A DNA stretch of 64,000 nucleotides, taken from positions 186,001-250,000 of the forward strand of contig JAFATB010000006.1 in assembly GCA_019244185.1 (NCBI GenBank), written 5' to 3'. Source of the stretch: Acidobacteriota bacterium (GTDB lineage Bacteria; Acidobacteriota; Thermoanaerobaculia; Gp7-AA8). A model generated the notes under the pieces. That model did no database searches. It was not told where the DNA came from and worked only from the letters and a program-made list of their open reading frames with translations. Below, one piece after another: positions 39,801 to 46,400 of this stretch. The stretch's first letter is position 1. Each line of letters starts with the position of its first letter. A program made the position numbers and the translations under genes.

Positions 39801-40447
39801 GCGGCGTCGGTGGCGTCGATCGAGAACGTCGACGGCTCGGTCGTGCCGTCGGCCCAGAAGCGCGCGCGGATGTTCGTCGCGCTGCCGGTGTCGTCGACCT
39901 GGATGAAGAAGCGATACCACGTGTTCGTGGCGGGCGTGAACGCGCTGTCGGTGCGGTTCGCGAGCGTGCCCGCGCCGAAGCCGAAGAGCTGCATCGTCAG
40001 CGTCGGGCCGCCGTTCTGCGACCACAATCCGAGGAGGTAGTACGAGTCTTTCTCCGGATACGAGGAGAGGAACGTGAAGCCGATGCGCGTGTCGCTGCTC
40101 GTGCGGATGAAGCGGCCGCGGTATTCGAAGCGGCCGTTCGTGCTGAAGGTCCTGGTCTGGAGCGTGGAGAACGTGCCGATGCGCGGGTTGTTGCCTTCCG
40201 GTTTGCCGGACGACTGCTTCGTGCCGAAGACGATGTTCGAGCCGTGGTTGCCCTGCGTAGGATCGGGCCAGGTCTTGTACAAGCCGTTGGCCGACGGATG
40301 CGAGCTGCCGATCGACGTGTCGACCCAGCCGTCGGGATTGCGCGGCGAGCCGTAGCTCTGGAAATCGTCGGAGTACGAGACTTCCGTCTGCTGCGCGAAG
40401 AGCGCAGGACAGACGAGGAGAAACGCGAAGAGAACGAGCTTACGCAT
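18518..40447 (-). CDS. giant Sec-secreted RHS/YD-repeat protein with Ig-like stalk and HNH-like toxin tip
   Basis: 7309 residues. A signal peptide (LVLFAFLLVCPALFAQQ) is followed by a LamG-like domain (~20-240), about 25 tandem Ig-like repeats of 70-85 residues (~245-2300), further Ig and SbsA-type Big_5 domains (~2915-3015 and ~3820-3930), a carboxypeptidase-regulatory-like domain (GYVSGAVYDATNGRPLAGAQ, ~3205), a propeller-like region (~4480-5090), then an RHS/YD shell (~5350-6960) ending RERWFDAGRGAFLSPDP. The last ~350 residues are linker plus tip, with HHVFPQEFRAFFEVRGF and ALTFEVFDVGKQMM-like end motifs. The shell would encapsulate the tip, as in RHS, TcC and WapA proteins. There is no PAAR or VgrG-binding N-terminus, so export is by Sec, not T6SS. 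AGGA precedes the ATG. It lies 48 bp downstream of the other giant gene and is coupled to the immunity gene. Confidence 0.92.
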   Translation of the reverse strand: MRKLVLFAFLLVCPALFAQQTEVSYSDDFQSYGSPRNPDGWVDTSIGSSHPSANGLYKTWPDPTQGNHGSNIVFGTKQSSGKPEGNNPRIGTFSTLQTRTFSTNGRFEYRGRFIRTSSDTRIGFTFLSSYPEKDSYYLLGLWSQNGGPTLTMQLFGFGAGTLANRTDSAFTPATNTWYRFFIQVDDTGSATNIRARFWADGTTEPSTFSIDATDAAATRLKSGRIGIWSAVKGDAYVDDLSAKSPVDHTAPAISFFEGSVQLQPNTTTALDHDARVDVRATDDASGVATLTATVDGAPYTPLTPIAAEGLHTIHARAVDRAGNAVESEVKVLVDKSQPVVTLTESGTPLPLPNSKFNRPPSIDIQVTDAWTATTYTATLDGHPYVAKTPIAQEGTHYLVVDALDGVRNRRTVQATILVDLGAPTIAFYAAGVKLDPIAKFKIDPAIEVRLTDAQSTPTYTATLDGHAWRSLDPIPTEGWHKIVVNAVDEAGNPATATLDVLVDKVAPVVVLRESGTTLDPAQTAKFARDAAVEILASDATTQVQSAATLDGAAYTSLATITAEGTHALKVHATDEAGNVTDVTLSLLVDKSAPVIAFYDGATKLDPRDLQKFRRDVAIDVRATDAVSSATFTATLDGAPYTTNTNIVAEGEHALVVHAIDAAGNTADATLTLLVDKTKPAIAFSESGTALDTNVQTPFGRDAHVVISVTDNLPGVAYTAKLDGTDYTSGAAIATDGPHVVAVHATDRADNTTDAEVRVLVDKTGPLVKFLESNAVLDTSVRRDFNRVPSIDLQVTDALSAVTFTATLDGTQPYVAKTPVPQGAHSITVHAVDALGNATDGKLDLLVDTEPPVVGLVANGQPLPATGAIFAHDVTVVANVSDTSQWTTEATLDDRPFSLSLPVSAEGTHTLVVKVTDELQWTTTVSATFIVDQTPPKISVFEGTTPLLEGASFARDIALNASAEDITPYELTAHIDGAPYVLGQLYTTNGSHKIVVDARDAAGNTSTSPEILFHLDKNAPEVSLLESGQPFPVGKTFTRDVVAGVHVVAATETTKTATIDGQAYVLDTPYVPEGKHHLKVVVTNLAGLSTTVEADFTIDRTPPTLRLFAAPGKEFVDNSFKFAGDITPSTEADDNLSKPPDVVVLLDNHELPPGRVVSEEKVHTISATATDAGGLTKSVGPFTFVLDKTAPDVHVRVDGEDLEDGAKFKAAITPEITADDLTETTYTLTLNDQPYTRGTAIEADARYTLVVHVKDDVGNERALEPIHFVIDKTAPVVHVVEHLDDADQPFTGGKFKRSVTPLVRIDDLTETITNATLSDGQHETPWTSGQEISSEGVYTLNVTVTDELGWVTVVPPIAFTIDKSAPVVTVTESGAPLVSDTIFNRDVTPKIESNDTTHVTIEATLDDAPFTSETTVTREDRHVLVIKATDELGFVTNVPPIVFTVDKTPPVVTLTENGTPFVSGALLAHPALPQVAVSDLTAYTIDAKLDGNSYILGTPIAGDGAHSLDIKVTDAANWSTTVPTVHFVVDTTPPAVSVKVGDRVLATSDEFGDTIAPIIAVDDISATTVEATLDGAPWTSGTPIADEREHVLAVSVTDAAHWTTTLPPITFIIDKSAPVVHVLEHGVAFTGGKFNRDVEPKLDIDDLTATTTTATLDNAPWTPDSTISTELADHVLAITVTDHLGHATVVPPITFTIDKTAPVVTVTENGQPFAGGAFNRNVHPELTVSDTTPTTTTALLNEQPFTFGGDITAEGKYSLTATVTDELAWSTTIPAIVFYIDRTAPVVTLMEGEKELTDGQFFNRDVVPRAVITDTTDTTTTATLNDQPYTLETPVTAEGTYTLKVRVTDRVGLSTDVPPVTFTIDKTPPAIAITSPLANTSLTTPRILVSGDADDAIGIEVNGIDATIADRKFTTPVELELLEGENTIEAIGFDRAGNNTTIAIPVTLDTLAPAVTIEAPSANACLDTNAVEVRGQVSEVSLASVKVTMGTAVVNATVGDDHRTFTATIPAPDEGKFTIRVEAVDLAGHTAAATVAISIDRTKPVVEVREGGAPFAAPVVNRPIALDVRANEAGAALTVTLDGQPYVSGTAIANELPAPHVLRATARDCAGHVSDEKVVAFTIDRTPPFITSIDPANNATVGEKPASLTGTLSEPAAVVIESTGQTAQVDGVHFTLPVALQEGLNTLALLAIDAAGNQSRMVYTLTIRGAAPSVEIVENGLPIPPHQVYRRAVTPVIRSNDSAATIAATLNGAPFTSGSEVTNDGDYTLTAKAKDAFGHESATVTATFRIDRSVPVVTITTPADHAVIDADRVEVQGTVSGHDVVSVTVNGVAATLAGGAFSATVPLDAGPNTIVAIAADAAGNSASDSVDVVRDSGGNGLLLFAPVDKMLTNRPTTLVAGQVLTPAAARGVTINGATVALDPAGAFRKNDFPLVEGANTITASLTNDRGQVSSVSVHVTADFTPPVLRVTANGADLADGAHFAASPSLALDVTDNQPDGLVTTLSVDGDLVAAGVTPLADGGHALTATARDAAGDETRVDRVFFIGNAATVSGCGLGQFDPADGAAVFSEHVHISGRSGGAAGVLIDGLAAAVAAGSFCGDATLAPGRNEVTIRCADASGNPTTDAPVTLVLYRYDDPVVTIASPAANSSVTTSSVTVSGTVGAGVVSGDVNGIAFTVADDGADSHSFSVPNVPVAPGLSVLTVRAKTRSARVGIATTRVRALTAAPQLSITAPLTGSDSGASSIDVTGTYANVEPATITVSAGGTSRAATATPQSDTTGTFTASVPVASAAVTVIEATARNAAGTQTTARVNVTQLAGGPSIAIDTPRDNTYLPSTQSGAVRVAGTFTGDAGSAVQVNGVNATLTANAFAADVTLSASSSGITPLIARVTAPDARDATDAVRVIRFAEPLAVRESFPANDAADVERGVALVVLFNHALDGATAANAFQLTSTDGSVDGPVDGDVFVDRDAITFAPHQPLRAGVRYTATIASSLHDVAGGALASPYTFAFTAGGSAPSNAPILDEATTTGCFSGTTITGRVSPNAQARVEVDGVVLTAQASDTGAFKAALTFSGQTGYHLVRVRELGADGSLSAERALCYRLSCATLQVVGATLDRNAKTLAIQFSKPMDLASLIASPSGTLLVTPEGESALTGTVALDTGGQTATITFASLPAKNITLTVKKSVKDAGGASLTADYTQTFTYSTDTTAGRGNGYVSGAVYDATNGRPLAGAQLEIAAVNTLTTSDRGRYSYALPEGAYTVRAGAPGYTTVWRQVVVPAGAGVVPIDIRLTKGGDEKQANNAALTLQHGADTAVTKRVELALAVTSLAGTHRVRLTSVGGQSLAGLLPLGWAPLASAEIAIDDASSPIALPGARLTFVVDANAITAAAQSLALVHYDSGADEWRVVVPAANVGSDGRASFDIDAAGNYALVYADKNSSLVARAGAALTGVANPCLTTPDTCRLTGRSFTLNPNAVLPSGRTVATLTTDGAKPYPSGTAVQAFIDEQLNLADGRTLVDPPFATDLLIYRNLAGTDGVADFHLAPTAQAQAVILRDGVDHIRIVDYPGRIDRGTLLGADGGRVPGDGNVLLDVPAAATPEPLHASVTSLSDNELASLGAVPGFRVAAGFTFSLTRANEPPPTDGVAIHAPALLTPARVTIAVPSASANAQVIVAEVLPSTPFGVLFRVVALMSASSSSTSNVFVSRPIVSTQLPLDGVVRDGRYVVLVADAPIAYAFGTVRSAGGAAVANARVTSGIGAPMSSVLGVRDLTRIDGVFVIPVAAKPAAPFSLVARTAALGDGAASAFTGSPDPDTFVDFGALTLSAQPPHLTAIAPADGAELDVTAPLVVQATFDTSIDAASVANGIRVTNLTTNAPLAGTVSLGGANSVRFNATDPLRAASTYAIAVLPTIRSTTGTPFGQTSTSTFSTRATPSNATIHADRIHITIPDANGKSRISGTAGALPGGAQAVAVRRNHFFVVTYDATVAADGSFAFDAGHLDARDRISVDDIIDLQVLDPVSHAIIAILRLTPFITDDGRGFLAPADLDTKYTTPDGLTVSVPAGAFDKATMVTLTPSQQTAFAAVPHFDDELRYANSLELKFDGVANKRLDVELPVPAGTDTANRNFLLGYLGLSVRGPRVMIVDSVRVDNGRFVTADATSGTQQTTQKRAVTSNAVLTGSALRNYLLGVNRSGVYSVLDIRVPDGSSVAWGAMTGLQAGYDLFWDTLQSLYAAHFYLAERRGTIAIPVLTNKPFQVVGVDAATGLQGFAKVYDPIPNGDPGAAAILPNPNPDREGPYPVYGTPFRVETLDLIASDTPVSIRNFVVKLEGDSITAVDSSTPLPADLQVTLFNVTNGAIDRKRSDGLKVAGALGDRVLLLVEEKEVDPYTSLSVVFSEPIAVGSDASDDAIDAYLRTRFSVEIAKEPAAAAPVYTAVTEQAHFRVDSGGRRVLVDLPASLQRGMRYRLGIASTVEDQSGLRIGQILGESGPTAPLAEPVYLYFRVREPGGLVSSFDLTKGAIRDQALNGNVLLMTALDGGVVAYDVADPASLGASTQPIGVAAGGGDEYWALASDRHGRVYATALSGLFGIVRSFRLEDFLPNGTPGPRAVTGKAGAIVSWRVGSTVGLDLASATILSDRAEALPRKMQILLQDDTEDLTLAFDPTADADDLSVFNVQQAMSEGYPYRLQRITVENETLDMRWSADAHPGVPAAINGIVARKNDRIHVIRNQRTYGVISLFGYGVAVFDLNAVESNDDPTRPANYKPLREQIRATNAALRSECGDPIDTYAIPDLTLSPDATIITRDGSPDLDIFAVDQRRGILDLKIAPPANDAEAAAPSDADTCGERAQFGLVLRNTYFTPGDPPATNVHDHPRLVPFRAKFAEAAGRQPTPRFTGAAYYHWTLEAQDNKALSGTSVTGAPPRGQRGSTAGTRVVRDYMLVPGYEYGLLVVEIGGTPPTMVPSYDPLANAHLVDIIWIPGGAAAVRAIPRTNLATVVDGEGRVLLVDLSRIDERFDSTGNLLPANALFKTVAASLASTATYGSGTYGVGADDPRIVWKSAPGVTSGTLAPVVDADTGYVYVGKVLEKTTSVIAAIDPRVQLKADVGDGNGLAEVGGLVPLGVDPPAGVIKGPEGSLAAFRVEVSLPGAMTQSLSGGANKLVAAIESERVFGATTEQMPEGFPRAHLRLKDRSGAPDPRADANFYLERVVPDSMAAQLRHQKGFNKFVSPWIVAIADPRASINYQWPTPPAGTTLAALQTASGCSSCARPPHLAGKTEADRVWELYTNGRLISIRPDLCIAGTDCAQNVFTGTSYAYLGRENRFTARFATIMADTVRPPSVLVAAQAPPVAGGALQETTYLHSGEVETSALDMDAGGRNGWNALFDRTYRSRTIGGTVGMGWESSIFRRLRALPNGDVEYRDGAGEIWRFTLDNATGFYQRPKGLFLKLSRTDRGWVLVDQKARISAFDSMGRLVHETDEFAPNAYALDAGNVVRYLYDLSGRLAQVIDPVGRVSRLMYFPDGTGLKAGRLQSIESWLGRVDYDYDDAGRLITATLPETGTGRPTTQYGYGTPASTYNDKLELAPNLTSITDPMGEGPRVAFAYSTSDRDKVKTQTWKTGESATFTYTDATHTTTKDVLGQERVYELTPQPGNYTTDRAHVRQLDETNVAAVTTPFGTLPAAVTPSGAPTESLTRRMLFTYVPDGMLETATLSGIGATSATIRTTTNTYKSIEPGAPGFVLFTSETSGSGATPIKRTFGYDDASSNPRPAYLESVSIGSDTIHTSEPSAMKKSVAATNDAITTTVEVDAYGQPKTVTSTGGTDAGGNASVSYKFRDATAPEYARAMPELVDASGLQTKFAYPGPDQIKVDEERGVSTLTNLDGWRRPVSSVTTGPSLSLEESSKYDLNGRLTETTHKQDAHTVTTSLAYDPLGRVKQSTTNNVAVGESLTSVTTTTDYDLTNRKIVRMLPGGAVVTEELDGLGRVAKRTTTTGGTPIVEQYAYDLAGNLVYSADNHSASAVAYDVHGRATASLAPNGVKTVTDYDDWGNPKSIKTYDAVGTLIGESQASYTPNGRMTSAQTRVDATQTRESEMKWDGAGRITSTAVSGRAAKQAFDDAGRLKSSIAGAGTTSTITTEFSKYLASDYTGGMVKNGTLTERGATSPIDMQYDYDTLGNPTRNQAGALEWKRSYDEDGNVTADAPPARESTRQHFDARGNLLSKREPGAPEVKYGYHAAGTDTSYRDESDGGTGTGLTETTESDLLGRPSVRRYPDGTQETWTYDGSRLASMKDRQGRLFNYTYDDKNQLTEIRRNGGELIEKLDYDAAGRITTWRTRDAALVFEDYDFEDRPRRTKQTRFKDHSGFGSATVLDSYEQDHTWNVHGERESWTMPSYSGFPTSATQWTQKVGESHDAAGNVSAMTRTLIGAPSPMPLLTADYRNAGRPNVRTLTTSASAVIERQYTYDTANAGQLSELRIVAGGNVVGGSAITYDGVQIKREQLLGISADTRFNEYSYDARSRLLTTVTAHDDSSNPSIEHVTDAGFRTQLERPSPSVEPAAPPTLNFDELSGHRIGTVAANGESHTFTYIGAERTGDGRYQYEFDDRGRIITATEIPTPSLTIRRFRYDYAASNRIVGRRVEYAQLSSISMPPLDSDWKLENRDAVLFADGLPAETTFVWDPISDRLVSVYKAGASANPSVDANGGLLRQLIHGDAAYDDPLEVTVTDGVTPDVHHFYPVFDEAGNGNLQLILGDDGKVISRTVVDGAYGEEESSLAGAAIDRITLSKTKDASGNLTAVEVSIRSTEALDEATLATGTRLAAVTASGNVVRTATVTSTLSDPNTIHWTLTPTQWTALTSPTGDVQSLSIAVTNTLRAKAWSTATPILPPPTWATTAHPIHTSPTLPVEYRASLATLTSFLAAPDPTTTPYAAPSLAALGSPAEPAVGRSILMSSFQALPFEEVGTGLVFARERWFDAGRGAFLSPDPLGYVDASNLYTFAGGDPVNDRDPSGLQKPCKNTTLASLQAAGEGAWQWAKGAFVGFMNFGGDQTVKLIDTLTFGYGGWVHENAADARRQERRSLSLAIAAVERGEGTPVYVIGGAVDKRVKAIDAASSSGCKEDIARAAAPALLDGYTAVRGTVSAMNTPTTPAPALATSSGVVLPTAGVIARSARSGPMVSTIVLASSVHDSLGEGPESDAVTETGARGAGVVRNPRHHVFPQEFRAFFEVRGFTGGRDIDQFTLELDEAIHQAIHGGGNYRLGRKWEGEWNRQIMSRISQREKLLGRALTFAEVFDVGKQMMRDYGLSGSFVPFRQ
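19560..24400 (-). other. RHS/YD-repeat shell of the giant toxin
   Basis: Dozens of YD-type units (YLYDLSGRLAQVIDPVGRVS, YAYDLAGNLVYSADNHSAS) run from about residue 5350 to the core-end motif RERWFDAGRGAFLSPDPLGY. This is about 1600 residues, long enough to build a closed cocoon around the tip. The part at 22193-23323 is duplicated at 15567-16693. Confidence 0.9.
33000..39720 (-). repeat. about 25 tandem Ig-like repeats (stalk) in the RHS giant
   Basis: Each repeat begins near (V/I)DKTAPVV, has a TLDGxPYT hairpin, and ends near VxATDxxGN or VKVTDELG. I counted about 25 boundaries between residues ~245 and ~2500. At DNA level the repeats are similar but not identical. They would form a long rigid stalk holding the RHS shell away from the cell. 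Confidence 0.85.
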
Positions 40448-40495
40448 GTGATTCCTGGTTGTGTTGGACCCGGACCTGACGATGGACCTGAACGA

Positions 40496-43400
40496 TTACC
40501 GCAACCCCGCCGCGCGTCCGTGCGCATTGCGCCGGTACGCGTTGGCGAAGTCGAAACGAGACTGCGTAGAAGTTGATGACGACGATGAACTCGACGACGA
40601 CAGCGCCGCCGCTTTCGGCGCCGACGGCGTCGCCAGCGCGCGCAGCGTCTGCAGCGACGACCACACCTGCACCTCGGCGAGGTTGATCGCGAACTGCGAG
40701 CTCGCCGTCATCTGCACGCGCACGTAACGCCCCGTGCGCCCGATCGGGAACGTCTTGCCGCCGATCAGCACCGGCGTGCCGTAGTAGTACGCGGCGACCT
40801 TCGGATCGGCGAGCGCCTCCGCGGTCGTGCTGCCCGCGATCGGCTCATCCGAAACGAAGATGTAGAAGTTCGTGAGGAAGTGCGGCGGCCAGTCGAGGCG
40901 ACCCCAGACGTCGATCGAGTCGATGGCCTGCACCGAGCAGAGGTCGACGCTCCACCACTCCTCGAGATTCGCGGTGGTGTGGTTGATCGAGTACTCGCTG
41001 CCGAGCACGCCGTTCGTGTTCGCGTTCACGGCGAGCCACGGACCGTAATCCTGATACGTCGACGACTGGGTCGCCTTGCGTCCCGCGGAGAGGTTCACGC
41101 GCTGCGGCGAGACCGGCGCCCACACCTGCACCTCGGCCGGATGCAGATACTCCTGACCGCTCAGCTGCACGCGGACGTAACGGCCGGTGCGGCGCACGTC
41201 GAACGTCGACGGGCGCTGCGCGTTCGGATAGTAGAAGTACGAGGTGACGCCGGACTGCGCGAGCGTCGCGTTGAGATCGCCGGACGTGAACGGCGTGTCG
41301 GAGACGTGGACCCAGAAGCGCGAGAGACGCTCCTGGCAGCACATGTTGAAGCCGCCGTTCCAGACGTCGATGGCGTCGATCGGCTGCACGGCGCCGAGGT
41401 CGACCTGCCACCACTCCTGCGGCGCGTTGCCGGTGTGCGCGTACGAGTACATGTCGCCGTCGACGGGGTACTCGGCGCAGTTGTACGGGCAGGGCGACGG
41501 TGCGGCGGCCTCGCGGCCGTTGACGCTGAGCCACGACGACATCGACGTCGGCTTGTGGTACGCGAGGTTGACGCGCGTGACTTTGGCAACGCGGTCGAAC
41601 CAGGCCTGGCCGTCGTAGATGACGAACGACATGCCGCGGAGGCTCATGCCGGCCATCTGCATCGACGACACGGGGATCTCCAGACGAACCCACTCACCGG
41701 CTTTCGGCATGGAGCCCATGCGGCGGCGCTCGACGGTTCCGTCGGTGCCGTAGGCCACGAGGTCGTCGCCCCAGTATACGCGGCGGCTCCAGCCGCCGTC
41801 GTTGAACTCGAGCATGAGCTCGCGCGGCGGCGCGCATGGATCGATGAGAGCGTAGACGACGATGACGTCGTCCATGCCCAGCGTCATCGTTGCGGACGCG
41901 GAATCGAAGTGGCTCTGATGGCTGCCGCCGCCGTTCGGAACGTTCATCGACAGCGTGCCGCTCGCGGCCTGCGCGGAGCTCCAGTCGAACGGCGTCCGCT
42001 CGACGCCGCCCGCGGGGAGCGCGTCGTCGAACCAGACGGTCTCGCCCGGCAGATACGACGGCTTCGCGGCCTTGCCGAGGACGCAGGCGGCGTCGCCGAT
42101 GGCATCGAACCACGCCTCACCGCCGTCGACGGAGATGGTCAAGCTGTTGACGTTCGTCGCGGACGTAATGCCGAGCGACGAGGCGAGGACTTCGAGACGC
42201 GTCCAGACGCCGCCCGCGGGCAGTGCGGCGAGCTGCACCTGCGTCGCGGCAGGCGTGAGGCGCGACTCGCCCCACGACGCGCGCCATTGCGTGGTGCCGT
42301 CGCTCCACGTGGCGAGGATCTGCCGCGGCGGATCGCACGGATTGACGAGCGCGTAGAGCACGAGGTTGTCGTCCGGCTGCACGCTCATCGGCGCGGCGTT
42401 CGCGAACGTCCACGAGCGCGCGCCGCTGCCGGCGGCGAAGTGCAGCGCAAGCGAGCCGGCGGCGACCTGCGTCGCGTCGAACGTGGCGTCGCCGCTCGCG
42501 TTCGCGCCGGAAGGCGGCGCGTCGTCGATCCACATCGTGGCCAGCGGCGTCGACGACGGACGCGCGACGCTGGCGAGCGTTGCGCACGCGTTCAACGTGA
42601 GCGAGGCGCTCTTCGAGGCGCCGTACGTCGCGAAGACGCTCGCGGTCGTGGCGGCGCCGACGCGGTCGGTGGTGACGGTGAAGGTGACCTGCGACGTGCC
42701 GGCCGGCACGAGCACCGCCGGCGGCACGTGCAGCTGCGTCGTGCTCGCGGCGAGCGACACGAGCGCGCCGCCGGCGGGCGCGGCGGAGCCGAGGGTGACG
42801 GTCGCATTGACGCTCGCGCCGCCTTCGACCGCGTTCGCGTCGAGCGCGAGCGATGCGAGCGCGCCGTTCGTGCCGGCGACGTTCAGCGCCGCGATCTTCG
42901 TCTGCTGATAGCGCGCGGTGATCGTGGCGGTGACGTTCGATGTGGACGCAGCCGTTGCGATCGAGAACTGCGCGGTGGTCTGGCCCGCGGCGATGGTGAT
43001 CGAGGGAGGCAGCGTCACGGAGCTCGCGGAGCTCGTGAGCGTGACGACGATGCCGCTGCTGCGCGCGGGCGTTGCGAGTCGCACGGTTCCGAACGTCGAC
43101 TCGCCGGCGTTGACGCTCGACGGTTCGATGGTCAGCGTCGAGAGCTGGTTGGCGTCGACGATGGCGCCGTTGACGGCGACGGTCGACGAGAGCGGCGCGA
43201 CGTGCGAGTCGGTGGCGGTGAGCGTGAACGCATCGCCGCCCTGCCCGCCCACGGAGATGCGGAACGAGCCGTCGGACGCGGCGGGGCCGCTGTAGATCGC
43301 GCCGGTGCGGACGTTCTTCGCCGCGAGATGAATGGGCGTGTCGGGATCGATGACGGCGCCCGCGGGGCCGGTGACGAAGTCGCCGCCGGCATCGCTGGTG

Positions 43401-46400
43401 ACGACGATCTGCGCGCGCTTCGACTGGGGGAACTGCGGCGCGCCGCTGTTGCCGGTGAAGGCGACGCCTTCGGGGATCGTGACGAGTCCCTGTTCGTTCG
43501 CGACGTAGAGCACGCCGTTCACCAGCGCGACGTCGAAGGCGTTGCCGCTCGTCTGCTGGCGCCCGAGGTAGCGCGGCGCGTTCGGATCGGTGATGTCGTA
43601 GAAGAGCGCGCCGAGCATGAGACCGCCGAAGACGGCGCGGTTGCCGCTCACGGCCACGCCCTGCGTCATCGCGCCGTTGGAGAAGACGCTCTTCACGACC
43701 GGCGATGCGGGATTCGATAGATCGACGACGGCGATCTTGTCGCCGTAGCCGGCGAGATAGAGCGTGTCGCCGGAGATCGCGCCGCGGAACGCGGAGAAGT
43801 TCGGGATGTCGACGTCGGCGAGCTTCACGAGGTTGTTGACGTCGCGGTGGTCGATGACGATGACGTCGTGCGACGGCGCCTGCGTGGCGACGAGGTAGTC
43901 GTCGCCGAACGCGAGCAGGCTCTCGAGCTGCGTGCCGGGCGTCGTGTCCTGCTCGTGCACGAGATGCGGCGACGCGGGATTGCTGACGTCGTAGACGCGG
44001 ATGCGGCCGTCGTTGTGCCCGAAGTTGACGGAGGTGAACGCATAGTTGCCGGCGACGGCGACGCCGAGATCGCCCGCGTCGAGGCCGACGCAATGGCGCG
44101 TCGACGTCGAGCTGGTGAGATCGATCGTGCAGAAGTCGTACGAGCCGACGTACGCCCAGCCGTCGCGCACGGCGAGGCCGTACGACGAGCCTTCCGCGGC
44201 GGCGAGCGTCCACTTGTAGACCGGCGCCGCGGGGTTGCTGATGTCGAAGACCGCGAGCTCGTTGTTCGAGCCGGAGATGCCTTCGTCGGCCCACTTCGCG
44301 ACGGCGAGCCAGTGGCCGTCGGTGCGTACGGTGCGCGCGCGATACGTGCCGCCGCCGAACGGGAAGTCGGTCATCGACGCGCCGAACGGCACGAAGCCGG
44401 CGTTCGTGGTGATGCTCGCGCGGCCGACGACGTCGTACGCGGTGACGTCGATGGCATCGCCGGACGATGCCGCGATCGACGCGTCGAAGCTGCCGTCGGC
44501 GCGCACGGCGAAGCCGGTGGCCGTCGCGCCGGTGGTGCGGTTCGTCACGGTGACGGTGAGCGGCGCGGCGCCGCTCACGGCGGTCGCGCGGCCATGCACC
44601 GCGGTGTCGCTCGCGCCGCGTGTCAGCGTGAGATCGACCGCGGAGACCTGCGGCGCGACGGGGAGCTTCGCGTAGGCGATGCCGAGGTCGTTCGCGACGT
44701 AGGCGTGGTTCGCGTAGAAGAGGACGTCGCGCGCGGTGCCGCCGAACGGAATGGTGCGCTCGAAGAACGGCGCCGCGGGCGAGGTGATGTCGTACTGCGC
44801 CAGGCCGTAGCTTCCCGCCGCGGGGAATGCTTCGGTGCCGACGATGGCGATGCCTTCGCTGCCGTCGTCGGTGTGAATGGCGCGGCTCAGCACGACCGGA
44901 TGCGCGGGGTCGCTCACGTCGACGGCCGCGGTCTGATATGCGTTGGTGAGATACAGCGTCTTGCCGTTGAGGCGTCCGCGTGACGTGCGGAAGTCGGGCA
45001 GGTCGAGGTCGGCGACGGTGACGATGTTGTTGACGTCGCGGACGTCGAAGATCATCAGATCGTGGCCGCTATAGCTGAGGCCCGCGAGGTAGCCGTTGCC
45101 GAGGTCGATGAGGCGCCAGAAGAACGAGCCGAAGCCGCTGCCCGGCACCATGGCCTGCTCTCGGATCAGGCGTGCATTCGCGGGATCGGCGACGTCGTAC
45201 ACGCGCAGGCGGTAGTCGCTGTTCGTCGCCACGTACATGTAGCGATTGACGAGCGCGAGGCTGAGCGCGCCGATCGAGCCGTAGCAGTTCTTCGTCGCGG
45301 ACGGGTTCGCGTAGTTGACGGTGCAGAAGTCGTACGACGCGATGTACGCCCAGCCGTCCACTGCTGCGACGTCGTAGATGGCGGTGTTGCCGGCGGAGAG
45401 CGAGCGCACGAACGCGGGGTGATCGGGATCGCTGACGTCGAGCAGCGCGATGCGGTCGCTGTCGCCGTTGCCCGCCCCACCGCCCGCGCCGGAGACGAGG
45501 AGCGTCGTGCCGTCGCGCACGACGTTGCGCGCGCGGAACGAGCCGTCGACGCCCCACGACGACTGGCTGAGCTGCGTGACGACGACGGACGAGTGCAGCA
45601 CGAGGTCGCCGACGTTGGTGATGCCGTCGGCCACGGGAGTCGTTGCGGCGGAGGCGCCGCTGAGCGTGGTGCCATCGGCGAGCGTCAGCGTCGCGTTGCA
45701 CGTGATCGCGCCGGTGGCCGGCATGTTCGCGATCGAGAAGAAGCCGCTCGCGTCGGTGGCGACGCTGGTCGTGTCGCAGGTGACGGCGGCGTTCGCGACG
45801 GCGTGCGCGCGCTCGTCGAGCACGCGGCCGGTGACGGTGGTGGTGTAGGTGCCGGTGGCGAGGACGTGCAGCGTGGCGGTCTTCGTCGTCGTGCCGAGCG
45901 TCGCGGTGATGGTGACGTTCGCGGCGTTCGGTGACGACGGCGTGGCGATCGTGAATTGCGCGGAGGTCGCGCCGCCGGCGATGGTGATCGTGGGCGGCAC
46001 GGTCGCGGCGCCCGACGAGCTCGCGAGCGCGACGACGACGCCGGCGCTGCGCGCGGGCTGGAGCAGTTGGACGGTGCCGGTGGCGCTCGTGCCCGCGACG
46101 ACGTTCGCCGGTGCGATGCCGAGCGCGCCGAGGCCGTTCTGCTCGACGATCGTGCCGGCGACGGGGATCGACGGCGACGCGAGCGGGAAGGCGTGCGTGT
46201 CGGTCGCGCGGACGGTGAAGGTGTCGCCGGCGCGCGCGACGAGCGGGATCGTGAACGAGCCGTCCGCCGCGGCGTCGACCGGCGTCGTCGCCTGACCGGT
46301 GCGCAGGTTCGTGGCCACGACGTGGATGGGCGTGTCGGGATCGACGACGGCGCCGGCCAGCGCGACGATCGCGTCGCCGTTCGACGTCGACGTGACGGCG

